64,000 bases of DNA from Polytrichum commune (lineage: Eukaryota; Streptophyta; Polytrichopsida; Polytrichales; Polytrichaceae): NCBI GenBank assembly GCA_950295325.1, contig OX485804.1:13268001-13332000 (forward strand). Direction: 5' to 3'. How positions within the stretch are numbered: position 1 is the first letter of the stretch; each line of letters opens with the position of its first letter. A program made the translations under genes and the position numbers. Below are positions 35,040 to 47,889 of this stretch, piece by piece. The notes below the pieces were generated by a model. That model was not told where the DNA came from. It ran no database searches and worked only from the letters and a program-made list of their open reading frames with translations.

Positions 35040-35265
35040 ACTTAGTTATGGTTGTTGGAAGTGTGTGTTTGTTAATTCCTTAGTCAAATACATAGGTCCT
35101 CTTGATATGTGTTTGTCGTTGAGCCTAGAGTAGTTAGTCAAATTTGAAAACGTAGTCGAATGCCTTTTGAACATATGTCTTCATGGTGTTCTTTCTTCGA
35201 TCCTCACCTAATCACACAAATATCAAAATTTATGGGTGTCCGATTTTGAAAAGTAAATGAACAAC
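35040..35265. repeat. Family F repeat copy, inverted
   Basis: Same order as 14515-14815: TGTTTGTTAATTCCTTAGTC, ATACATAGGTCCTC, GAGCCTAGAGTAGTTAG, TTTTGAACATATGTCTTCAT, then TTCGATCCTCACC. Confidence 0.65.
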
Positions 35266-35269
35266 ACAT

Positions 35270-38200
35270 GTGTGCTTTATAGGTGAATGCATGGGTATGA
35301 ATGACCGACATCAATAAACAAATGGTATTAAACAGTGTAATATCAATCAAATGTTTGATATTTGGTGGGTATGTCAAGGTGAGAGAATCTTTGTACATCC
35401 AAGTTACTATTTGGGTTGTTTCCATTCTTATCCATGCTGACGCTATGGTGATTTTACCAAGGTATGAGAGATTCTTGCTTGATATATAGACATGAATGGT
35501 ACCAAAAACAAAAACATAGTCAAATAGCCATAGACTATTGGTATCCAAATTTGTGATTTTTCATAGCTATGTAAATGGTATTAAACAAAGAATAATACGA
35601 CTCAACACTTACAAAAACGTAGTCATCTAGATTATTTCTTGAGTCGATTTAACTCCAGTTTTAGCATTGGAGGCCCCAAATTAGTCTAGGTGGACCCACT
35701 TAGGATGAAGTGACCACAACCTATGAGGATGATGATTTTACTATACACAATGAAGACACCCTTTACCTAGGTAATAGGGGTGGGAGCCCAACTCAAACAA
35801 ACAATTCAAAAGCTCATTAAAAACAAACGAAACCTCACGTGGCATATCTAACTGGACGAATGTGAACTTTGTAGAGTTACAATTATTCACATGGATTTTT
35901 AGTTGTCCACGTGTCCAAAATCAAAAAATTATAAGAGAAACATGTACATTGATATTGTTGGGCAACAATGACTTTCCAGAAAACATGTTTTAGGGATTAA
36001 AGTGTTAGAGTCCAACTTGTCCAACTTGTTACACATAAGATAAGTGGGCCATCGTACAAGTTGAGTGCCTTGTTTCATTTGATTTCAAACTTTCTTGAGA
36101 GCCACTAAGGTAGGTGGTACATAAATTGTCACTTTAAACATTGAGGATAGATATTATTCTTAGATCGAGTGTATCATCGATAATTGTTGTTAGCAATTGG
36201 CATGGGATTCCAACACACTAAAGTATGTCTTATTCGACTTCCATATGCAAAAGTTGTAAGGGTTCAAAGGTTTATGAATAGATGACCCAAAACCAACATG
36301 AGAGAATGTGGTTATAGTGGTGGACATTCTCACAACATGTGTTTTTTGTGCAAGAATTCAGGGTGTTGATTTGGGGTGGGATTTTAGCATCATCTACCTT
36401 ATGTACCATTTAATCTTAGAAACTTTTGGTCGAAGTAGGGTTCCAATGCTACTATTTGGTTGTAATGCACCCTTCCTTGTGACTTGAATGTAACAAGAGT
36501 TTTGACTATTGGGCGCATGGTTGACCCTTAGTGACCTATTCGACCCAAAGCAAGACTCTCAATTCATATGATCATATTTTGGTCAAATATATCATTTTCC
36601 CACCAAGATCTTCCACCCCTGCATAGCTATTCAAAATTCATATCACTTCCAAAAGCATGATCATGAATGCTCGTGAATTGTTCTTCTACATTCCTAGGTG
36701 GTCTCATTTGAAGATACAACTCACTTCGCTTATAAATTCATTCCATAATAAGCTACTGAGACCCTACCAATCTATGAAGTTTCTCACGGGAACAATGAGA
36801 TTTATGATTTGGATCAACTTTCAGAATTCTTACTTTCAAAGCCATTACAAAAGGACCACACTCAAAAAGACAATTTATTTAATTATACGGTTGTGATCCT
36901 ATAACGATGCCTCGCCACACTACAAAGATCACGAGTCATTGCCACTCAATTTTAACAACTAGGAGGTAGAATTTTGACATCCACATTTATAATACCCGCG
37001 GTGGCAATGACCCGAGATTCTTGTCGCGCAACTTTTTTTCTTTTTCTTTTAATATAAATAGGGGTCCAACTCAACAAAACCTTGGAATTGATTTTTGATA
37101 GCACATCATGAAATGATTTGATTCTAAAATCCCTCGAGCCAAAGGCTTGTGATGGTACTAGAATTACATCATAGAGAACGCTCTACATGTCAAGTCCTCG
37201 TAGGCATTTTGGGAGTCAAAAGATCTCTAACGAAAAGAAACAAACTAAAGTACTCGACTTTAGAGCGAGGTCAAAGCACAAAGGATGTCACATTGGTCGC
37301 TTTTTGGTGCAATGAACATGTCAACTCGTAGCTCACACTATTCACAATTTCAACTTCTTATGGTGCATATGTTGATCAAGGCTCGATCAAGGACAACACA
37401 TCTCTAACTTAACTTAAGGTAAAAAGGTCTTAAATGGTTACTTTTTCTCGGCTAGCCCATTTCTCCTAGGATATGAAACATGCAATTAACACAAGATGAT
37501 TTTCCAAATTTCAAATCCAAATCAAGGCCGTATCCATTTTTCTCATAATTTCAGAGTTGATATGAATGTCTGTTTGTTATCAAAGTGTTGATTCTCGTGC
37601 TCATTAAGTGGTCATATTGGTTTCTCCTTGTTTATGTTGACTATTGAACCTAGAATGGTGATCATATTTTGTGCACAAAATTCAGGTTGTTTTAGACACA
37701 TGTCTTTTTGGTATCTGTTCTTGGAGCTCAACTACCCACGTATACTTAAATATAGGTGTCCAATCAAGACAAGTAACCCATGATACATAGGCATAAATCA
37801 ACATAATTGAGGGAACGTAGATGCCAAATCGTTTACATTGTGCAAAGAAGGAAGATCTTTAGTGCAATTATGAATTAGTTAAATGAGCTATCATCTTTGA
37901 GGAAAACGGTTTTGGCTCCAATTTGGAATTGTTAATCATCTCACATTAATTGTGTAGTTTGTGCTTGAGGAGAAATGGGTGCAAAGTTGAAAAGTGTTTG
38001 TTTTAGACCCACTTACTTCTTCGTCGAAGATGCTTAACCAATGCCCTACAATCTTGCACGATAAATACATATTGATTTTGAGAACGTTCATCATCTTCAC
38101 ATCGGAAAGTCATGTTGATTTGGTCGTCTATGAGCTTTATTGGCTTTGTCTGTAGGACAAAGACTATGCATCAACTTCTTCGTTTCAAGAGCAAATTTCC

Positions 38201-38280
38201 TAACCACTTTGCGTTCACACTTGGACGTTACTTGTTCTTGTTATTTTTGGTCCACTTTATGTAATGTGGACTCTCTCTCT
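35270..38280. other. No gene seen
   Basis: AT-rich sequence. 37565-37785 is a member of the F-related subfamily shared with 43515-43760 and 11225-11360 (TATGAATGTCTGTTTG, TTGAACCTAGAATG, ACACATGTCTTTTTGG). Frames at 35204-35548, 36657-36896 and 37149-37331 have no recognisable content. Confidence 0.45.
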
Positions 38281-40485
38281 ATATATATAATTGCTCCCTA
38301 AAATGCACTGAAAGAAATCTAATTAACTATAGTTATTTCGGCAGTTCTTGATTATTCATTTTAAAATTTTCGAGTGATAAATGAGTAGCTTCAATCCTTG
38401 ACCCGCATTTGAGAAGAAGGTGCCCAAAATCCAAGAAATGTTTGGTATAGTGAATAACCATGGATTGGCATGAGCAAAGTGGACAGCTACAATTGTAGTC
38501 TTTCATAGTAAAGGACAGAGCCTCACGGTTCTACCGTTTTCTTGTTAATTTATCATACAAAATTGAAAGAGCCACACTTTGATGTGTTGGACTCCCCTTT
38601 CAAATTGCTAGTGAAGAAAACTTTCAATTATATTCGTATAATAGTAGTAGATAGATTCAACACTTAAAGTGTTAGTTTTAGCATTGTATCTCTTGGTAAA
38701 TGTTGTTGAATGCACATGGTGTTTCAAGTTCTAAAGTTGCATATGTGTTGATAAGACCAATCTTGAAACATGATCCCTAATAAGTTCCACCTCAAATGTG
38801 TCCACCAACTTCCATCATTTAGGAACCCCCCCCCCCCAAGAAAAGAAAAGAAAAGAAAAGAGGACATCCCATAACCGCAAACATTGGATACCTAGTGACA
38901 ATACAATGATAGAATAGTCCGTTAAGCTTTTTGGGTTACGGTTGCGGAGAATGAGTCTCCTCACACGTACCTCAATGGATGGATGAAAGCACAAGGGATG
39001 CCCCGTCACTTTAGTGTCTATGAACCGTTTAAAACACAAGAGGATATTTGGGAGGTGTCATTACATGGAATATTTAATACTCCATAAGTCTCCATATTTT
39101 AGCTCACTACCATGCGTTTTTTTCATAAAGTTGTGTATGTGTCTCCTAGTAAATAAAACCCACTTGGTGTAGCCCAATTGCTTGATAAATGTCGCAAGTT
39201 TGTAGATTCTAGGCCTCAAATCAAATCAATGTGTGTACAAGATCACGAATTCTTCTTAGCAATGTTTTGAACATCGGTCAATCTTCACCATTATTTTCCA
39301 CTTGAAGTTAGAGAATCTACTTTATTTTATTTGATTGGTATCCTAAACATTAAGATGTAGTCCTTCCCTTCATCTTTGGCATCCAAACTTATTGGCAATT
39401 GCAATCCATTTTAAAATGAGATATAAGGGCACCATTTTAATGGATGCATGATTTGGCACCAACAACATCAAATTCACCTCTTCATATTAATTGTTTTTTA
39501 AATGTTGAAAATATATCTTGATTGCATTGATCATAACCTCACGTCACATGAATGAATATTTAGTTTTAAGGCTTTTCACATTGCAAAGGAGATCATTTAT
39601 GATCTCATGGCATTCATTTTTGTAGGCCAACTTGCTTCATTATGGACAATGCAGTCCACGAGTGATAATGTTTAACAACCTCTTCTTTACTATTTGACTT
39701 TGTTATATGTGCGTTTATTTTCCTCCATTTTTTGGTTCTACTCTTTTTGTGATATTTATGATAATTTATTGTTTTGACATATTTGTCACAAATATTTTTT
39801 TAGTATACCGCAAATAACTTCATTGTTAATTTTCACTATGATACCTACCACGACATCTGTGTTTCCAATTTTATAGTTTATATTGTATTGGTGTTTATAT
39901 TTTTGGCTTGAAGATATTGTTCAACCTTTTCATTGTAGTCCGGATTCTACCAAAGACAAAATCTATATTTTTAATGCACAAGACATGTGGTAATAATTTG
40001 GACAAACAATTATATTTTATATAGATATGTAGAATTACGATTGTTGTTTTTGATATTTTGTGCAATGTCGCATAACACTACAATTTTAATGAACGTGATG
40101 CATTGAATTTTATTGTGGAGCTCCAATGACATTTGCATCATGCATTAGAGCAAAATGATGGATGCCTCGACAAATTTATATACCATATTCTTGGTACCAT
40201 TATGAATGCTTACTTGGTTAGTATCTTATCCCATTAGTGTTTTTTTTTTTTTTGGGTTTGGTCATATGAGTTGTTTTTGTCCCATTTTTGCTTTGCAATA
40301 CATACTGGAAACATTTTTTTAATTTGGCCAGAAATATGTTCATTTATGCCTTACAATGTTAATAAAATTACACACATGCTAATAAAATTCTTGCAAAATA
40401 AACTGAAGAGTACAACAATATAGTTACCTTTTTAAAATATAAAATAAAATAAAATATCACATAATAAGACTTCTACAAACTTGAG
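38280..40485. other. Very AT-rich, gene-free stretch
   Basis: Contains a C homopolymer followed by AAGAAAAGAAAAG units (38827-38860) and many long T or A runs. No terminal repeats or coding sequence recognised. Confidence 0.5.
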
Positions 40486-41045
40486 ATTTTTTTTGGCAAC
40501 AAGAGCTTAAAGATGCAGATGGAAAGTTGTGATGAGACAAATAATATTTTGAAGCGTCAAAGAGCAAAGACCAAGACAAAACAAAGTCTAATTATGAGAT
40601 AACAAGCAAAAAATTATGATATTGGAATAAAAAGCAAGGAGAGCCTAGTCTTGAGCTTGAACTTAAACCATAAAACAAAGAGTGCTTGATCTCGAGACAT
40701 AACACAAAGAGTATATCCATGAACAAAGAATAAGGAGAACCTAATCTTGAGACAAAGAGAAAATAAAATAAATTTCCAAGACAAATAACAAAGAAAACCA
40801 ACTTTGAGAAGAAGAAAAATTGACAAAGGACAAAGAGAACCTCACTTCAAAACAAAGAGTAAAGAAAGTTTCAATTTGAGACAACAAATAATTGACTCTT
40901 GATCTCCAAACAAATAGTAAATACATTAAAGAGCAATGACAACCTGATATGGAGACAAAAGAGCAAAGAGAGCCTAACATGGAGATGAAAGAGCAAAAGA
41001 GCAAAGAGAGCCTAATAGGCCGCCCACACCTATTGGTGGTGGGCA

Positions 41046-41074
41046 ACAGTGAACGGGCGAATTCCGTTCACTGT
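41046..41074. repeat. 11-bp palindrome ACAGTGAACGG
   Basis: ACAGTGAACGG (41046-41056) is followed after seven bases by CCGTTCACTGT (41064-41074). It stands just left of the truncated hAT MITE inside the minisatellite and may mark the end of another small insertion. Confidence 0.6.
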
Positions 41075-41091
41075 CACCAGTAAGCGTGGGT

Positions 41092-41172
41092 GAGAACCAG
41101 GGAGAACCGGCGGTTACTTCCACATGAACTGGTTGATTTTGAGAAATAACCCGGTCGAAGTTCAAGACTAAC
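41092..41172 (+). mobile_element. Truncated hAT MITE, family K copy 2
   Basis: Begins GAGAACCAGGGAGAACCGGC, then ACATGAACTGGTTGA and GAAATAACCCGGTCGAAGTT, matching the first ~80 bp of the copy at 33137. It stops abruptly and minisatellite sequence resumes. Confidence 0.75.
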
Positions 41173-41219
41173 AAGAGCCTGACATGGAGACAAAAGAGCA
41201 AAGAAAGCAAAACCTTAAG

Positions 41220-42570
41220 AACAAATAAAAACTAATCAATAGGAGGAGAGATAGTAAGGCTTAAACATGCATTGTGGTTGGAACCTATTTTCTTGAATAT
41301 CCACCTAGATAGTGGGTTGCCCCGCCCATTTACCCACATGGCACATTACATGTCATGTGATATGACATATGTATTGCACAATTGAGATCATCGATCTGGT
41401 GATTATACGCGGCATTCATTGCTTGGATTGGGATTGTATGCACCTATTCATGTTTAAAATTTTGGCACCAAATCCGATTCATTGTAGCTGCAACATTTGT
41501 GGGTTTGCCACCGCATTACAATCAAGTGCTCACATGCTCAATACATTCTTGATATGTTGGCGGTTGGTGGATCCTTGGAGGATTTCAATTGCTAGGATTT
41601 TGAGACCAAGATTTCAATGTGGGCCATGGGCTTGCCTGGGCCTATGGGCAACATAAGAAAAATAGCAAATAATCACAAATTATGATAAAATACAATGAAA
41701 TTTGGGACTTATCAAGACCTCTCCAAGGTCATTTGGAAGCTATGTTATTCCCCAAATCTACCGAGGCCTTAACCCTTAAATGCTCACCAACCTGAAATGG
41801 GTTGCCACCTAATATTCTACTAGGGTTTGTGAACCACTAGGTGGCAATCTACGTGGATGAAAAGGTATCTATTGGTGTAGGGTGGTGCCCACTACCACGT
41901 GGGCCAAAATAACATATCAAGACCTCATACTCCAAGCATGGAGGAATTTTTGTTAGGTTGGCATTGCTTGTTTTGGGAGGCAGTGCCATGTGTTGCTCAC
42001 ATGTAGGTAGCCAAATTTAGGAACCAATATCTTTCACATATGATGCCCAACTTCGGTGGTTTTTTTTTTTTTTCCCCTTAAGAGAAGGTGATGGTTATGC
42101 ACAACTTGACCAGATAGATTTGGGAAAACCTAGTGCACATGTTGCTTGCTCCATGAAAAGAGGGAAATCTCCCCAAACGACCTTATGTGGCCCTTCCAAC
42201 TTTGAGGGTGACAAACTTCATCTAAATTTTCTCCAAAAACCCATTATTTTTGGAGCACCTCGTTTTCATCCACATAACATATTATAGAAAGAAAAAAAAT
42301 TAAGTTACTAAAATTTGTGGCATGACTGAAATGATCATGAAACAATTTGTTTTAGAGTTTTCTTTAGCTGCCACCAAATGAAGGCCACGTGCATATGTTA
42401 AAATGGCCTAGCAAACGTGGTCCAATTGACGTCAAATTTTCAAGAGGAAAGAACAAATGCTAGTCTAGTTTACTTCCACATGGTTGGATTTCAAGAAAAC
42501 AAACTCTAGTTTGCTACATATCAAAAAAAATTAGCACTAGTGCTAGAGGTGCCCGAAAATGGAATGTGAA
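41220..42570. other. No gene seen
   Basis: AT-moderate sequence with a T run at 42060-42074. A 95-codon frame at 41369-41656 shows no domain. Partial dyads (GGTTGCCACCTAATATTC / AACCACTAGGTGGCAATC near 41810-41850) suggest another unclassified MITE. Confidence 0.4.
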
Positions 42571-42584
42571 GGCTTGATTGTTTA

Positions 42585-43135
42585 GGGGTTGAAGCAACAC
42601 CTTCCCTTTGGTAACACCTATTTTTAATACTTAAGCCGTCAACAAGTGAGTGTGACGGAGTCATTAAGTAAGTCAATGCTAAAAGCGATTAATCATATGT
42701 TGCATTAAATTATAAAATAACACCTCTTCCACTTTTCATAATAGCGGTGAAAAAAGGATGTAAAGAATGCTTTTAGGAGAGCACCAACTTTGGCCAATCA
42801 TAATGGCTAATCGGGGATATATCCACTCAACGAGGGCGGGTATGAAGTGATCCACAAAAGGGGGACAACACTTCATTTAATAGAAGATCCTCACATGTAA
42901 TAATCCTCACTTAACAATCCTACATCAATTGACCTTCCCTAGTTGACGGTAAAAGACTCGTTCCTGAAGACAACTTTGAGAATTTCATTTATGTAGGTTG
43001 CACATGAATTTTTGTTTTTTTTTCATTTTCGGGTTTCGTAGACTCGTTATAGATTTATAATATACTGATTTTTAAAAATATTCAAGCTGATTGATCTTCC
43101 TAAAATAGCAAAAGTTTCTTAAAGTGACACTTTAA
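42585..43135. mobile_element. Family H repeat, copy 1, without the hAT insertion
   Basis: Collinear with 47890-48675 (AACACCTTCCCTTTGGT, GTCAACAAGTGAGTG, AGGATGTAAAGAATGCTTTT, CAATCCTACATCAAT, AAAGTGACACTTTAAGG). The ends show a weak inverted match around CTTTAAAGT. At 42720-42727 the single ACACCTCT is the counterpart of the duplicated GCACCACT of copy 2, so this is the empty site for the hAT MITE there. Confidence 0.75.
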
Positions 43136-43139
43136 GGCC

Positions 43140-46100
43140 TTAATACCTTAAAGCCTTGAAAAAATGAGGAGGAAAAAGCAATGAGGGAGGAACTTGATGA
43201 TGAGCAAAAAAAATGAGAAGCAAATGATGAGAATGAGGATAAGTTTGGCATCCCTCCCAAACTAGCCCCCAACCTTCATCTACCCCGATACAAATGACGG
43301 GGCCAATTCTCTCAAGCTTAATCATTTAAGTGTTATTTACAAGCCCACCTTGTAAAAGTGGTTCAAGTATGAATGATAAACCTTCGTTTTGACAAACAAC
43401 TACAATATCTAAAGTAAGCATGTGTTAAATGATCACTTTAACATGTGCACTCCACTTATAGTAAGCTGCAAACAAACAATTAGTGTGAGATGATTGCCAA
43501 TCTTAAATCATGTTCATAGTCATTTGCGTCATAATTTTTGAAGTTTGTATGAATTCGTTCTTCATTTCAAAGTGAAGATTTCTCATGAACAATGAATGGT
43601 CATATAGACACCCCCTCCCCTTATGTTCATTATTGAGCCTAGTATGATCAACATATCGTGAGCACGTAATCCAATCTCTTTTAAATACATATATTTATGG
43701 TGTACATTCTTACCATCACACCTAACCACATACCAAATAACATAGAGATGTCTAATCATTAAAAATGGCTTTGAAAGACCCATCCACCATACCTACAAAC
43801 CACCAACCAATACCAAACCATAAAGTTTGAAACTTCCCCTCACTCAACTAAGCTATATATAGAGGCATATGTGGTCAATCATCATAATCGGACACCTAAG
43901 AATAGTGTATAGTGAGACTTCTAGTTAAGAATGGACACCAAAAAGACATGTGTTACGATAAGATTGAATTAAGTGCTACCAATATGTCAACCATTCTAGT
44001 GTTTATGTGGAAGGTGTGTATGATCACTCAAAGAGAAAGAGAATATTGACTTTGACCTCTTGTAACTCTTGTAGCTTGACTCTTATCATGAAACTTGGAT
44101 AATCGAATAAAGCAACTACCGAATTGATCTAATGGTCAAAATGGTACGTGGAGTTCGAAGTGCCCACAATACTAGGATTTTGACTGTGCACAAAAAACTT
44201 ATACTAAAGAAAAAGTAGTGACTCTCCGTACCGCCATGTAAGGTTATCATAGGAATTTGTTTGACAAGAATCAACTTCTAGAGAAAAAGATACTCATGCA
44301 CATTCATGCCCCAATCCCACCAACGATTTTGTCTGGTTCTAGTTATGAAATTGTTAAGGAGTATGTTGAGAAATAAATGTTGGTCCATCGTTTTTCACAC
44401 TATAACAACCGGAGATGTTGACATATGGGTGCCATAAATGACTGGTGTGATCAGCCCCTCAAAAGGGGAACATAACTCCCAAGTCCTCAGTGGCCCAAGG
44501 TTCTTGAATTGGCGAATCCAAGCTTTTGAGCTTAGGAGCAGTCCTCTTGCCAAACAAAAGAGAGTCAAGGAACTCTCCTCTTGCCAACTTTTGGTCAACG
44601 ACCTTTACCTTTCTCTATTTTCAATTGGACTACATATTCACCGACTTTGGTAACCAATTCATGTGCTATTCGGTTAGTTTCTACAGCTCTCCATCTTTTA
44701 TTGATCATATGCACGTCTTGACGTTTGTGTTGCACTAACAAATCCATGATGAAACATCAACAAAACTCGGAGTCAAAATCAAACATTCCCTTGTTTGTTT
44801 AGGGTTATCGGGAGAGCATGTTTGTTGATTTCTTAAAAGGAGCACATAGGCTTCCCAATTGTGTTGACTTGTAGATGTAGAGTAGTCAAAAAGGTTTTAA
44901 AGAAACAATCATCTTGAGGGAGATTGCAGTTGCTTAGTGACACTCGAAATAACATGGATTGGTGCTAAACATCTAATACAATTATCACTTCACATGAAAC
45001 CCAATTTCAACAAAATGAGTACGGCAACTATCATACATCTTATCTTCTAGCTATTGTGAGTTTCGTTCTTTAAACCTTTGTCACTAATTCAATAATTTTG
45101 ATTTGAGGGAGTACACACTATATTAGAACTCCATGGGATTCTACAAAATAGAGAAATTACTTGAGCTTGCAAGACATTACATATCATAATTTATTGTGGG
45201 CGTGTAACCCACAACCACACACTTAACCACATTTAGTAATCTAATACTTGCCAAGCGCATCAAGCAATGGCAACATCGAGGCATTATTTCGACCTCTCAA
45301 TAAAATCAAATAAAAAGTAACGCTAGTTTCTAGGTACCAACATGAATCTAAGCCCGTTAGTCATATGTTCGTCATGGTTAAATATGATGTGACATAGGAT
45401 GTTATGCCTCCTTTGGGATTATGATAGTAGAGTAGTTATCCCAAGTTCATTGGGGGAGGCCATGTGCTTGTTTGTTGTCAAGTTTTCTTTTGCTTAAGAC
45501 TACATATGTGAGATATTTGATGACAATTTAATATATGTTTTTTCATGTCACGAGAGTTTTAATATTTGATTTTAGGATGTTTAGGTTGGTGGGTTCTTTT
45601 AATAGAGTATTTGACCTCTCAAGTATATGACCTCTTGAGTTGTTGTCATTCATGACACCCAATGCATATTGTGTACCTCGTACACATTTCATATCGAGGT
45701 ACACCAAAGCAATCGAACTTCACGTGAACTTTCATTATCGTTTCCGTAGCTCTTCACAAAATCATCAAAAACAATAATAATAACTTTCAATTTCAATTGG
45801 TTGTCAACATGCTATCAAAACTTTAAAAGGAACACTCTATTCTTACCCTACCTATAAGAGATTATGTGACTTCTCCACAAATTCCAGTATTAGATCAAGA
45901 TATACACTTCTTGGTTGTATTCCAAGTCACAAAATACTAGCCCAACCACAAAATAAAAAGAGTGCTTTCTTCGACAAGTGATTCCGCATGTTGATCAAGT
46001 CTCTTTCCAAGTAAATCCGATCTAACCTCCATGAAATGTCCAACATTAATGGATTTTCTTCCACCGCCATTTAAGTCAAAGTGAGAATGACAATATCTAG

Positions 46101-46370
46101 CAATTCTTGATGAATGTCTAGCAAATCTTGATGGATGTCCCACTTGTGCTTGGCTTGGTGACCCATTGAAGATAATCCACTCCCCAATTTACATTGAACA
46201 ATAACTTGTGAATCGCACTCAAGCTATAGAAAAACCTCGAGGAGAACCTCCATGACTAAGAACTTTAGCAATGTTGAAAATGGGATTGTGATTCAATTCA
46301 ATTCAATGGGAAAGTTTGTAAATTAACATGAGTTAGAAACTGTCTTACTAATTTACGTATTTTATCATAT
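43140..46370. other. Gene-poor, repeat fragments
   Basis: 43515-43760 is the F-related subfamily. 44735-44900 is a family F copy in inverted orientation (TTTGTGTTGCACTAACAAATCC, GAGTGGTC-type end lost). No intact gene. 45660-45720 contains GTACCTCG / CGAGGTAC around CATATC, a short dyad. Confidence 0.45.
45940..46270 (-). pseudogene. Possible RNase H-like fragment of a LINE
   Basis: On the minus strand from about 46250 one frame reads LECDSQVIVQ, which resembles the EsDS-hydrophobic strand of RNase H domains at the end of plant LINE polyproteins. It runs on for about 50 residues (HKWDIHQDLLDIHQ) before a frame change. A stop lies just upstream. Evidence is one short motif, so this is tentative. 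Confidence 0.3.
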
Positions 46371-46375
46371 GCTAA

Positions 46376-46954
46376 GGGCCGCTTCACTCTATGGCCGAAG
46401 GTCAAGAGGCCGTCGATTTCCACCAATCAGATTGCAAGAAGCCAAGAGTTCAGCCTCTCTACCCTTCACACTAGAGGCCATAGTCCAAAGGTTGACGCTC
46501 TCCAAAATGCCTACATGGTAGTACATTTTGACCAAGGTAACGGAGTCTCGAAGGAAGTTTGGGTCGGACATGAATAAAAACCCAAACTAGGGTCAAGAGG
46601 TTGTCAATTTTTTTCTTTTTTAAATTTTTTTTTGACAAAATTTTGGTTGTTGGATTGGAGGGGTTGTTTTGGGCAGGGAATAAAGTGGGATGCTCCGTCT
46701 TCTTTTGGACTTTGGGCTTGGCCTTTGGAGGCTTCACACTATGGTTGTCTAGGTCGAGAGGCCGTGGGAGTTCATGGCCAAATTTTGGACTTTGAACTTG
46801 GCCTTTGGAGGCTTCACACTGTGCCTGGCCAAAGGCTCCAATTCCTATATTTTATTGGCTATTTTTTCCAGCCCATTTCTTTGGACTTCCAACAAAGTTT
46901 GACCATTCAATCCCACGGCCTCTCGGCTTGGACAACCATAGTGTGAAGTGGCCC
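46376..46954. mobile_element. Family B PIF/Harbinger-like element, copy 2, 579 bp
   Basis: Starts GGGCCGCTTCACTCTATGGC and ends with the inverted CATAGTGTGAAGTGGCCC. It is flanked by TAA at 46373-46375 and 46955-46957. Interior blocks (GGCCGTGGGAGTTCATGGCC, TTTGGAGGCTTCACAC) match copies at 26496 and 50574. No transposase. Confidence 0.9.
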
Positions 46955-46957
46955 TAA

Positions 46958-47650
46958 CAATTGATGCACAAGAGATACACTTGTGTTACATGTATGACAA
47001 TGAAATTGCAAAAGGGTGTTTTTGGGTGCAGGTCTTCATTGTGACACTTTGGCAACAAACTGTGCATACCTTTGTGAAAGGCTTCACAAGAACTATTAAA
47101 GAAGAAGAAGAAGAAGAAGAAACGTAGAAAAATCATTGAACGGCAATATTGCATTTCACATACAATGCAAACTTCAAAAATAAAGACACACATTGACACC
47201 TACCATATCAAAGGTGCAATATCATTTGTTGGATGACCCTCCCAAATTTGTTGTTAACCCATTTCAATTGAATTTTCCTTGGATGAAACCAAACTCTATT
47301 ACCTTGAGTTAAAAGCCAATTCACCAAAATGGAACAAGTGGCTAGTTCCAAGAGCGCTTTGCCTTAGCATTATTTTGCACACAAGGCCACTTTTGATTGG
47401 TTGTCCAATGAAAACCAAAGTTTGGCTCATTTTAGAGACCACTTTACACCAATAATCACTTGCAATTGGACTCCGCTAAAAGAGCGAGCTAGTAACATCA
47501 TATGGGCCCAATTGTAGTTGGCTCCCAAAATTTGGTGCATTTGAAAAACCACCCATAGGTGTTTTCCCACAAGGCAATGCCAATAAAAAATCCATGGCTG
47601 CATGCTTACAATATTTCTTTGTGTATTGACCCTCCCCATGGTAGTAACTG
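46958..47650. other. No gene seen; (GAA)n run
   Basis: A pure GAA trinucleotide run lies at about 47100-47122. Frames at 46954-47199 and 47427-47797 on the minus strand have no recognised content. Confidence 0.5.
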
Positions 47651-47655
47651 AGGCC

Positions 47656-47881
47656 CAATGACCAGGGAGAACCGACCTCTAGTTACGGATGAACCGGGTG
47701 AGAATGAGAAATAACCGGTTGAAGTTGAAGACTTTAGAAAAATCACCGACCATTTCAAAGGAATACATGGAATGTATATGCCAATAATACACAACAAACC
47801 AAAAGATCATAGCTTGTAACCGGTTGGACTTGGAGACTCAAGGATTTTGACCGATTATGCCCAAAATCTCCCCGGACATTG
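47656..47881 (+). mobile_element. hAT MITE, family K copy 3, 226 bp
   Basis: Ends CAATGACCAGGGAGAACCG and, as reverse complement, CAATGTCCGGGGAGATTTT. The interior has GATGAACCGGGTGAG, AATAACCGGTTGAAG and TAACCGGTTGGACTTGGA. The 8-bp flanks agree at only about half the positions, so the target duplication is eroded. Confidence 0.85.
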
Positions 47882-47889
47882 CTCAAGGT

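Larger units (their letters stand above)
40490..41215. repeat. Degenerate ~30-45-bp minisatellite
   Basis: Repeated phrase CAAAGAGAACCTAATCTTGAGA, drifting to AGCAAAGAGAGCCTAACATGGAGA at the right. Copies occur every 30-45 bases from about 40600 to 41215. It is broken at 41092-41172 by a truncated hAT MITE. The four minus-strand frames here (LGSPYSLF-like repeats) are translations of the repeat and not genes. Confidence 0.75.

Noticed and set aside
40592-41210. Overlapping minus-strand frames with repeated LGSPYSLF-like phrases, at first like a repeat protein
   Set aside because: They translate a ~30-45-bp minisatellite in more than one frame, and are cut by a truncated MITE.
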